From positions 37,748,368-37,812,367 of the forward strand of contig OX457052.1 of NCBI GenBank assembly GCA_949752735.1: a DNA stretch of 64,000 nt, in the 5' to 3' direction. The DNA is from Lumbricus terrestris (lineage: Eukaryota; Annelida; Clitellata; Crassiclitellata; Lumbricidae). Below the pieces are notes generated by a model. The model saw only the letters and a list, made by a program, of their open reading frames with translations, was not told where the DNA came from and did no database searches. Position 1 is the first letter of the stretch. Every line of letters begins with the position of its first letter. The translations under genes and the position numbers were made by a program. This document shows positions 33,992 through 45,700 of this stretch, piece by piece.

Positions 33992-36072
33992 GATAATCTC
34001 TTTATTCTTATACTTATTCCTTCTAGCCTTTCTCTCCTGTATAGTTTGTCTATTATGTAGTTGTATTATTATACTATAATTATAGAATTGCATATTTCAA
34101 TTTTTCGTGATTGTACACGCTGTAATCATTTGTTCTTGTCCATTGTTGGACCTACTGTTTGCAGGTGGTTCAATAAAGTGCATACTTACTTAGGCCTATT
34201 TACTTCACTTTCGTTGTATCTGACAACATTAATGGTCAGAAATGAATAGGTCGGTAGCACAGTTGCATAAATAGACACCTTGAAAAGCTACGTGTAGTGA
34301 GTAAAGGGCAGGAACTGGCGGAGCCAAGCCCTCCTCGTTAATAATGCTAATTATGCAAGGGTAGATGGCCAATAATTATTATTCTACCTCAGCCAAGCCC
34401 CCGGCCAATAGGTGACCTCCAACTTGTCACAATCATGACATGCTAATCAATGCGCAGGCGTGCGCACCGCTTGCCAGTTAATTTATCCGTGTGCATATGT
34501 ACCTGTCTGTGTCTTTGTCTGTCTCCTTGTTCCTGTGCGTATCTCTTATTATAATTAATCACGGAACAAAGAGAACCCGGGGTCGCATGGCACAGTCTCC
34601 CTAACCTTAACCCTAACCCTAAATGGTACCCCGGAGACTTTATTTCAGAACAGATTCTCCCCGGTGGATCGTTCCAGATAAAATTCGCTCTCCGGAGAGT
34701 ATATTCCGAAATAAAGTCTCCGAGGGAGAGAATATTTTCTCCGTCGACTAAAAAAGTCTCCCCGTTCAGCGTGAAATGGGCTGCTGTCAGTCGCATAAAA
34801 TTTAAAGATGAGCAGGTTTAACGGTTGGTTTAGGTTGCAAAATCATTTGACAAGAACGTTTACATAGAAAATTTCTTCTAGTACAGAGACTCCGTTTCGG
34901 AAGGAGACTTTGTAGCGGAAGGGGGGACTTTAATCACTCTATACCGTGACACCGGCCGCCCAACAGGATAGAAGAAATGATCAAGGATCCAGCAGATCAA
35001 AAAGATCACGCACGTATGAGCATGTGCGGAATAACTAAGAACCAACAAATCCGCCCACCCTGAGGGAAGGAGGTATTAATTAAGGATCAAGCAGGCGTCG
35101 TCCGGTCACGCACCTTTTTTGGCATAATTAATCATCAAAGAGATGCCATCCAACATGCAGGAAGGAAGCAATAATTAAGGATCAAGAGATATAACAGCAG
35201 ATGACAACCATAGAGCAAGGATGTGTTAGTTAAGCGTCCACCCACGTCCGCTGCCATCCTGCTGAGAGTTGGATCTTGTTTACAGTTACATGTGCTCAAC
35301 AGTTATTTCTACAGAGAAAAACCATAATTGCAAACTGTTAGTAAAGTTCTGGCGATATCCACTACGTCAGAGAGGCAGAACTTTAAGTGTTATTAGTGAC
35401 TTCTATGTAGCCGGCGGTGTATGATGCATTGGGTGTCAACCGAATGCGAACCAAAGCCAAGACGTGATTAGACTTTTAATCATCACGATGATTGGCTCGC
35501 AAAGTCTGAAACAGCTGCCTAAGAAGGTGATAAAGAAATGTAACGGTAGGTAGATAATAATGGACTCACAGAAACAGGGAAAATAATTCAATGCTTCTAT
35601 GAATGCTCTGCAGTCATAATGTACAAGACATTCGATATCCGCTTCGAACTAAATCACAATAAATACATCGAGGACATTGAGTAGATATCCGATTTGTGCG
35701 CAAATGAGAGAAAATAAAATTCGGTGGATAAGCAGGTTCAATTCCTTCAGGACAATGTGTTTAACTCCGGAAGATAAAACAAAAATTGTCAGAACGAAGT
35801 GAATTGGTCACCGTAAATTATTAAACTATGAAGCGTTTGACTGACGATCCGAAACACTGTTTGATAACGGGCACAACATGTGTCTTGGTATCCATTTTTC
35901 AAGTTCAGAGCAATATTCATAAGAATGGGAGCACAAAAGAAAGATCGGTCGGACTAAATGTTACCAGAAGTGAACTGTACGGCAGATTTTGAAAAGGAAT
36001 CTTTTATTCAGAGGAAAACAAATACGACGTTGCAGTCATACACTGATTGAAGGATTTTGTCACTGACGAACG
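33992..36072. other. Non-coding interval before the receptor gene
   Basis: No gene. Contains a LINE-like end (gttcaataaagtgcat then cttactta, about 34165-34195), a short telomere-like (CCCTAA)n run at 34599-34623, and an imperfect inverted repeat pairing ggagactttatttc (about 34633) with gaaataaagtctcc (about 34709). Around 35065-35215 taattaaggatcaag recurs. Confidence 0.5.
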
Positions 36073-36707
36073 TTATTTTCTCGTCTGTTTGACAAGAGGT
36101 AGAATAACGAGAAGTACAATCGTTGAGGCCAAGGTACCTACAAGAAACACCCAGAAGAGTATACGATCGACTTGTATGGCCACTTGCCTCCATTCGAATA
36201 CTATAACTCCACTGGCATCCTCTCTTTCGTATCGTTCAAGGACGTTCTTCAGTGCCTCAAGGATGCTCTTGTTCGATGCTGCGACACGTCCAGCATCCCT
36301 ACTGCATCCAACTGAGTAGGAAACCCGACAGCCGTTGGATTGTGCCCACCCGTCCTCAACTCCGAAGACCCGTCTTCCTCGACCACTCCTTGCAGGGTCC
36401 ACTTCCGGACCTTCATCGTTCATGACCAGTTCGTCGGTGAGTCCAGAGGCGAGTTCCTCGAGGGTCAGACCGAGTGGAACGTGCTGAACGAGGGGCTGAC
36501 CTTCCTCGATGAGGTATTCGTCAACGAAGAGGTTCTTGTCGGTGATGAGGGAGTGGCCACGGTGTAGGTGGTTCCTCGGTCGGACGAAACGACGCAGACA
36601 TCCGGGCACTGGAGAGTCTGAGGGACCGCGGTAGTGAAGGTTGAGAACAAGAACGGTCATTATGACGGAAACGGAAGTGAGGAACATGATGATCGTCAGG
36701 TAAATAC
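36073..36707 (-). CDS. nAChR last exon: M3, cytoplasmic loop, M4
   Basis: Acceptor ctgaag|GT at 36709-36708; the stop TAA is at 36075-36073. M3 follows IYLTIIMFL. The cytoplasmic loop of about 150 residues is acidic in its middle. The MA helix (SILEALKNVLERYE) leads to M4 (ILFWVFLVGTLASTIVLLVI). Confidence 0.92.
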
Positions 36708-39700
36708 CTTCAGCAAAAACAAGCAGATGTATACTATGTGGATAGATCTATCGGTAATCAATTAGACGAGTAATAAGTCTTATTTCTTGCACAAATTATA
36801 CAGGTAGCAGATATCCTACTTACTTCGAAATATGATGTTAGTCTAGATATAGCCTATTGTCATCGTGATAAATAATAATAATAAATGTCGATTGAGAGAG
36901 CCATATTATGGCTCTCTCAATCGACACTTTCTTATCTATCAACCAGCTTCCCAGGTTCATTTTTACGCTGTCTCGAGAACAAATATTTAGCTTCTCTGGT
37001 GCACGCTATATCTAAGTAAATGCGACGCTTGTGCATAAGTTGTCAGCGCTCGTGAATAAGCTGCTGCTCTGTGCATTCAAGTTGCGCTCTAGAAATTTGA
37101 AGGCTGCGATTACGATTACGATTATGAGACAGATTGACAATGCTTGCACCGCAGGGCCTGTGTAGACTATTATAGAAGAAAGCAAAAGCAATGTAGGACT
37201 GCCACACGATGATTTCCAATAGCTTACAACTGCTTCCAAAGTACTTACTAAGCAGGGGAATTCCAAGGTACCTACCACGCAGGGGAATTCCAAAGTACTC
37301 ACTAAGTAGGGGAATGAATTCCGATGTTTCCGGAAGGTCCTCAGCCATACGGAGCAGGAAAACGGAGAAGGCGAGCAGAACGGTGATTCCCAACGTCAGC
37401 TTTTCTCCGGAGTCAGGTGGAAGGAAGAAGACGAGAACGGTGAGAGCGGACATCATGACGCACGGAAAGATGACGTTGTACATGTAGTAGAGCAGACGAC
37501 GGCGGATGTGGATCATGAACGTCACGTCCGGAAATGGTTCCTTGCAGCAGGCGTAGAAGACGACGTTGCGTTCGATGCGGACCTCGATCACTTCCCACTC
37601 ACCGTTCTCGACGTAGTTGCTGAGGTCCACTTCCGTCGACCGGTTGGTCATGTCCACCTGTCATGAGAAGGACATCCACAGACAATCCAATTTCTCCTCC
37701 GTCAAGCGCAAGCGCTTCCCTTCTGTTTGTCCATATAACACTGTCGCTGGTAACCTTTTCTCCTCCATTCGTGTAACATGTCCGAACCAAGTCAGTCTTC
37801 TCTTCCTGATTCTGTCAATTACTGTTTATGTAAAGGACAATGACACAGACAATGCATGGTTGAATAATTCCAAGGAAAGCTAGACATTGGGGAGAGACAT
37901 AGTGGGAGGACACATCCCCAAAACTGGGTTGTGTCACCAGAACAGTTTTTGCTGCTTAAATATAGTCGTAGACAGCCATGTTCTGACAAAACAGCTGGAA
38001 CTTGTTGAAAAGTACTTTGTCCTAAAAGGTCGGTAAATACAAGATAGCTTTGAAAGGACTTTGCAACCAGGTTGCACCATAAGAGCCTTTATGGCGGGAA
38101 AACGCATTGGCAAAGCGACAGCATTCGCCATAATTTAAAATCCTAAATTGCTAAGCAAGGTGAAGGAAATCAAACGAAGTTACAAGCGACACAATGGATG
38201 GAGAATCAAAGAGAAATTACCATGTCGTATCAATGGAAATGGCTAGACCGACCTGGAATCCATCGTAGGTCCACGATCCGAACTTGAGTCGACAGTGTTG
38301 CTCATCAAATGGAAAGTAGGTGACGTCCACTTTGCAGCTGCTCTGCAGTTTACTCGGCACCGGCCAGAACACGTTGCCAGCGTAGGTCAGCATCACATTC
38401 GCTGGCATCAGACCATCCGTGTACTGCGCTGCGCTATATAAAAACCACGACTGAACTAGTCGTCATTATGATTACTATTTTTATATAAATTGGCTATATA
38501 GTAAACAAACAGGATGTCAATCACACTTGTAATCAATCAGATAAATTTATATGGCGCCCCTTTAAGCCCTCCATTCAGAGGCGCTATCAGTTATAATGCA
38601 ACAAAATTTAATGAGCATATGACTTTTTAATAAAGTACGAAATGAGTTAAAATGAATAAAGGACGAGTTTACAAGTAAAATTATGAGTTAAAATAATAAC
38701 TTATATCGGACAAGAATAGCTCGTGAGTTTAAAGCATGACAAATACCCATCATTTTTAATATCAGTGTTATCGCCGTCATCATTCTTAACAACTTTTACC
38801 TGATTATGTATTTCGCTGGTGTTATTTCAAATTTTACTGATATTGCAATCACAATAGCATGAAATTTCCAGCAGCAAGTGTTTATAAGCAGCTGTAATTT
38901 GACTTCAGCAGACCGTCGCTGGCTATTATTATTAAATTATAACGTATTTTAGCATCGCTATTATAGACGTTGTTAGATGGAGATTTGCTGGCCTTCTACA
39001 TTTCTCGCCAGCAGCGATTAGGCCTACTCCCCATCATCTTCGGTGTCTTAGCCACTCTTTTTTCTCAACTCCCAAATTCTTCTTTTGTCCAAATCTCTTC
39101 ATTGTTCGTTATAATATAACAGCGCCATAGAACTACAACTGCGAGTCCTCTAAATCTTTATTCTGAACCTCTGCCTCATTTCCCTCCCCGTTTCCACATT
39201 TCCGGCATTCATCATTGCAATTATTCTAAATCCTCTTCCACCTCGACTTTTCACTGGCTTCCTCGATGATTTCGATCGTTCATTGCTGCCATCTAGCGAT
39301 CAAATCTTCCCATTACGACCAGAGAAATCTTCTCTGCCCACCTGCATTATTGTAAGCATGAATTCTGCTTAGTGGACTGCTCACTTGTTGTAGAGTACGA
39401 TGTCCGGCAACCAGATCTTCTGACATGGCAGACGAATTGTTTCCAGTCCCTCGAAGTCATTCGGATCCCATGTCAGGAGAAGATCATCCCATTCCTGTGC
39501 GTACAGTTCCACACGACAAATAGTTTGAGTGATTAATGGAGAGTGGTCCGAATATCGGATGACTAAGACGAAAAAATAAGACGACTACAACGAATAGCAA
39601 ATTATTGCAGTAAATATTATATGAGACAAAGGCATAACAGGTTAGTTAAATGTAAAACAAAGGAATAACAGCTTAGTTAGTAGAAAATCATATGAACCAA

Positions 39701-42700
39701 CCGAGCAACATATGAGTGTAAGGAGTAACATAGGCTATGACTCAAAAGAATTACACAGGCTAATTATGATCAATGAGTCAAATGAATCACCGATGAGCAT
39801 TAAGAATAACAAGAATTGAATAGAATCAAAGATGAACTAAGAAATAACGTCGTCGTCGTCGTCGTTGCCCTCGGCCACTGGAACGAAGCATTTCGTCCGT
39901 CATGACCATCCTCATTGCTGCGGATCGCGGATTAGAGTCGACGACGCCATCTTCCTCCACTGCTCTCTGTTCCTCGCGGTCCTCACACAGTCGGCCATCA
40001 CCATCCCCGTCCATTCCTCCACGTCATCCATCCATCTTCTCCTCGGCCTTCCCCGAGCCCTTTTTCCATCAAGATAGCCCTGACATATGAATGCCGGCAG
40101 CTTGTCGGCTCTAATCATGTGTCCGAAGTAGTTCAGCTTCCTTCCTTTCACCACCTCCAGCAGGCGCCGCTCCGGCTGCAACTCTTCCAGTATAGATTCG
40201 TTTGTTCTAAACTCCTTCCAGCTGACTCTCAGCATCTTTCTATATGTTGTCATCTCAAACGCTGATATTCTTCTTTTGTCTTCCTTCCTTAGCGTCCAAG
40301 TTTCACAGCCGTACAGCGCCACCGGCCACACCAGTGACCCCATAAGCCTTAGCTTCAGCCCTGCTCCAATGGTTCTGTCCTTACACAGTGTAGTCAAAGA
40401 CCCCATGGCCGTTCGCGCCATCCCCAGTCTGGCTCTAATCTCCCTGCCTCCATCTCCACTCTCCTCCACTATGACGCCTAATTGAAAGATTGAATTGAAA
40501 GATTAACAAATAATTCAAACTAATTATTCATGTGCCACAAAAAAGTAACACATGTGATTTAGAACATTACTAAATGAGTCAAATGAGAAACATATTATGA
40601 CGGGAAGAACATAGATGCTGCAATTATGTCAAAAGCTGACTTACTTGATCAAGCCAAACGTTCGTGATAAGGATCTGGTTCTTTTCATCCTTCAGAAAAA
40701 CACAATCATCATCGTCGTCGTTGTCGTCATCATCATCACCATCATCACCATCATCACCATCATCACTATCATCACCATCATCATCATCATCAACATCATC
40801 ATCATCATCATCGTCATCGTCGTCGTCGTCGTCATCGTCATCGTCGTCGTCGTCGTCGTAGTCATCATCATCATCATCATCATCACTGCATCATGCACAA
40901 ACCACGACCGATTTATATGGACCATAGCTCGGCCGCAACGCTACAAGGACGGTTCACAAACAGCCAACTAACGGTATAAACAAGCAAGCTTTGAGTTTAG
41001 ATTTAATATAGGGCTAATGATTCGACCGATGTGATGGATGGAGGGAGACTTTTTCAACATCTGGGACCAACGGTCGAGGAAACGCGACCACCGAAGCGCG
41101 TCCTCATCCTCCGCACCCGCACATCGGTCTTCTTAAGCCTAAGCACCGACGCAGAGGAGTTGGTCTCGGAACAGTAGTCACGCAAAATTTAATACTCGAA
41201 TAGCAGTGATTGAAATGGAAGCAGACAAGGCTTGAATTCGACGCGGAACGGAGCAGACAGCCAATGCAGAACAACATCGAAAAAGAAGCTTTGCAATAAT
41301 GCAAGACAATGATTCCTCATGCAGCAGAGTGCAACAATATTCAATGCTCCATTGGATACTGCAAAATACTATCAGATACTGTCAGATACAATTGGATTTG
41401 GCTAATTCTACTAGACACAATTGGATTGTTATACGCTATCAAGTTCTATAGGGTTCCGACTAATACTCTTAAATACTAATAGACACTTTTATAATGCTCT
41501 TGTAAGTTGTATGCTATTAGATGCTGTTAGGTACTATCATAATGCTTGATCATTGTAGGGCCTACTATAGAATACTATACGGTATTATTGGATACGGTTA
41601 GATACTATTAGATACTCTTTTATAATTGCCTTGCCTTCAACCTTCCTCGACACGAGGGTTGGTAATAACAAACAAATATAAAAATACAAATATAAATAGA
41701 TATAACTTTTATAATAACAAATACTATTTGATGCTATTAGATATCTTTTACAGTTCAATGCTATATAGACTCGACGTTTAAAGCGCATTGTAAACAGTCC
41801 TAATATATCCTCAGAAGAGGCTCTACGGCATCCAAAGGCTTTACTACATGTGGCGCGTACTTTGTGGCCCACTAACTTTAAGGCAAGCAGTCGGCGGTCA
41901 AAGGAATGAAAAAGCGATCAAATTCCCAGGTTGCTACAGAAAGGAACAGCATCAATGCAGAATGGTTTGGACAATAAACTGGGCACAATTCACCTAATCC
42001 CGCATCTTTTTTCGGCGTGCTTGAAGAGACAATAGGCGACTACCACTTAATCTTGTTGCTTCATTTTGGACAAGAAAATTTCTCAGAAATGCTTAATGTT
42101 TTGAACTTCAACGCAGGTAATCTGCATGGTATTTGCGTGTGATTTTGTGCACACTGCACATTGTGCGCTGAGCGTTGTTTGCAAGTGTATTTGCACAGTG
42201 CACATGCTGAGTGAATGTGTGTGTGTTTGTGTGTGTGTTTGTGTGTGCGCATGTGTATAGGAGTGTGTGTGTATGAGTGTGTGTGACTGAAGATGTGTAG
42301 GCCTACATGTAGGCCTATAATGTATATTTATATGTGAATGCGTAGATGACTTGTGCGTGTGTGTATGCGTGCGTGTGCGTGTGTGCGTGTGTGCGTGTGT
42401 ATGTCTCCGTGTGGATGTGGTCAATAAATGCGTCCGCCTTTGCGTGTCTTTCGAATCCAATTAAACATCGATAATTAGATCATTTTCATTTATACCTTCA
42501 TATTTACATGGAAAAAGTCGATTCATATGCAGATATATATATACATATATGTATATATAATTATATATACATAGATATATAGATATATATATATATATAT
42601 AATTATATATGCATAGAACGACGATGTGGGTCAGAGACTGATACGATTTCATTTCACATCAATATCTGATTCTGATAAGTCGTCAATGTCGCGAGAGTCA

Positions 42701-45700
42701 GTCTCTGGGGATAGAGTTCTCTTCTCTGCCTCAGTGCGTCTGTCCTCAGTGCGTCTGTCTGTCTGATGCGATAAAATCGCTGCCAATCAGAACGGGGAAA
42801 ACTAACGACCATCGGAGGCGAGATTATTGCGCGAACATCTGGAATGATTTGTGACGTTCAGATGGAGATGACTTTTCCGCTTCCTCTGATGGCAAATCCA
42901 GCGACTCCCAATCCAATCCACTCCACGACGCATCCAGTCTCCTTCCGTGACTTATTTCCTCGTGGGACATTCCGAACAGAAATACCAAGCCGTGCTTCTC
43001 TTATAGTTTAAGATTTTCGGAAACAACATCAAAAATACTTTCACGTCAGAGTTGCTAGGATTGCATCCCAGATTTTGGTAGTGAAAACATTGGCACTCAA
43101 TTCCAGAAGGCTTGAAGACTGAAGATATGCGTTGAGCCTAATAGTAGGCTATTCTATTATAAAGGGCAGTTACTGTAGCCTACTGTGTGGCAGTTTGCCT
43201 GTTTATATTGAAAAAGTGTAATACATACGACTATTTTTTGTGTGACATTTTAGCCAAGTTGCCTTGCATGTTATCGCATTGTTTTGAAACAATATATTGA
43301 ATTGTGCATCATTTTATATCTCGATTTATTATTATTATTATTATTATTATTACATAAATTTATTACGCGCGCAAGGTCACACCTAAGTGTGAATCTGAGG
43401 CGCGGATAGTCAGCCGCCAGAGGAAGATGCAGTTAAAGGTCCATGTGCTTGAAAGCCAAAGAGAAATAGTGAGTTTTGAGCCGCTTTTTGAAGGTAGGGA
43501 GTGAATTTGAGCAACGAAGAGAGAGTGGAAGTAGATTCCATTCTTTGGGAGCAGAGGCATGGAATGCACGCGAGCCCATAACAGTTCTGCATCGAGGCTC
43601 AGCTAAAAGACCCATGTTAGATGATCGCAGGCAACGAGGAGGAATGTAAGGAGTAAGCAGTGACTGAAGGTAGGGAGGTGTCCCGGTAGAGAGGGATTTG
43701 TAGGTTAAACAGGCCAATTTAAATTTAATCCTGAACTCAACAGGAAGCCAATGCAGCTGATGAAGTAAAACAGAAGAACTTGATCGAAGTGGGACACGCA
43801 GCACAACCCGAGCTAAGGAATTTTGGATGCGTTGCAGCCTATGTAGCTCATAGTCTGAAATGCCAACAAAGATTGCATTAGCGTAATCAAGGCGAGAGGA
43901 GACAAGGGAGCAAGCTAAAGTCTTCGACATATCCTCAGTCAGAGCCGACCTAATGTGGCGTATTGCCCTGATGTGATGAAAGCAAGATCTACAAAGGTTA
44001 GTTACATGCATCCGAAAAGTAAGAATACTGTCCAGAGTAGGCCTAACCCCAAGAGTTTTAACAGAATCTGATAATGGTACTGCGGAGCCTGCGAGGTCGA
44101 TGCTGGAAAGTGAAGGAAAAGAACGCAGGCGTTGTCGTGACCCGAACAAAATTGCCTCAGACTTGTTTGGGTTTATAGCCAAACCGTTAAAACAGAACCA
44201 GGCATATAAAGATGAAAGGCACTCCTCGAGTTTAAGTTTACCGGACTGATCAGTGTGTGACAGAGCAATATGGAGCTGAGTGTCGTCCGCATTTGAGGGG
44301 CGCGGTGGTGTAGTGGTGGCGTCGTTGCCTTGAAGTCGGAAGGTTCGAGGTTCGAATCCACCTCACGTCGCCGCGTAGGGACCTTGGGCAAGTCCTTCAC
44401 TCGCAATTGCTCTGCGCTTCGGCGTGAAACTCCGATGCAGTGTCCGCTCTGTAGTCGGGAGCGCCTCTGAGTAGAAAGCTTGAAGGGGCGCTATAACAAG
44501 TGCGCATACATACATACATACATACATACATACATACATACATACATACATACATACATACATACATACATACATACATACATACATACATACATACATA
44601 CATACATACATACATACATACATACATACATACATACATACATACATACATACATACATACATACATACATACATACATACATACATACATACATACATA
44701 CATACATACATACATACATACATACATACATACATACATACATACATACTGCTGTAATTGGACACCAAAATGATTAGCTATGCGATTAATTGGGGAGGTA
44801 AAGACTGTGAATAATAGAGGACCAAGGACAGATCCCTGTGGAACTCCAGCAGTGCAAACAGTGGGTTCAGACCGAGCGGTACCGATGCCCACCTGCTGAT
44901 TCCTGTCACCAAGATAAGACGCTAACCAGTTTAAAGCAGTACCAGAGACACCGAAACTTTTCGTGAGTCTAGAAAGAAGTAATTGATGGTCTACGGTATC
45001 GAAAGCTGCACTTAGGTCAAGACATACAGAAAGGCAGGTTTTTCCATTGTCAATAGACGAAAAGATGTTGTCCAGCGTGGATGTAAGGGCAGTCTCAGTG
45101 GAATAGCCTTCACGATAAGCTGACTGAAAAGGACTGAAGTTGGGGGAGGAAGTAATGTGCTTCTTGATGCGAGTAAGAAAGAGACGTTCAAAGATTTTGG
45201 AAATGTTATTTAGGTTTGAGATAGGTCTGATTTAAAATGTAGTATGTCCATCCAAGCCATTATATTGAACTGTTCTCTATAGCATTAGGCTATTATAATA
45301 ATTATTGAGTTGAGTTCACAGTGCACGTCTTACACGTTTACTGCATCTTGCTGTAAATAATTCAGTGTGCTATCGTCGTCGTCGTCGGTGCCTTATTCGA
45401 CCTTCCGAACTTTGGCGGCATCATGGACAGTTCTTCTCCAAAGATCTTTCTGCTGTGCTGCTCGTATCACTCGTTCCATCGACAGTCCCGTCCATTCCAA
45501 CACGTCATCCATCCACATTCTTCTTGGTCTTCCTCTTCCTCTTGATCCTTCCGTCTCCCCGGTTATTATATCCCTTTCAAGGCAGTTTGTTGTTTTCCTC
45601 ATTATATGACCGAAATACTGTAATTTCCTTTTAACTATTGCACTCCAGAGTTGTTCTCCACCCACTTCTCTCAGTACCTCCTCATTCCTCTTCTTTGCAG

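Larger units (their letters stand above)
36708..37248 (-). other. nAChR intron between the M2 and M3 exons
   Basis: Contains a perfect 41-nt palindrome (36886-36926) and a plus-oriented LINE tail ending in GATTAC units (37025-37130). No exon. Confidence 0.6.

Noticed and set aside
36340..36567. Plus-strand frames over 36047-36567
   Set aside because: They are the antisense of the last nicotinic receptor exon, whose frame, motifs and splice phase are certain.
40615..40971. Val/Ile-rich frame as a membrane protein
   Set aside because: It reads the ATC/GTC repeat and the antisense of the 45-nt receptor exon.
44293..44370. Functional tRNA gene
   Set aside because: A- and B-box-like words are present, but cloverleaf pairing is lost and it continues into a SINE body and LINE-type tail.
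44363..44892. Met-Tyr-Val-Cys and Ile-His-Thr-Tyr repeat proteins
   Set aside because: Translations of the CATA tail of a SINE.
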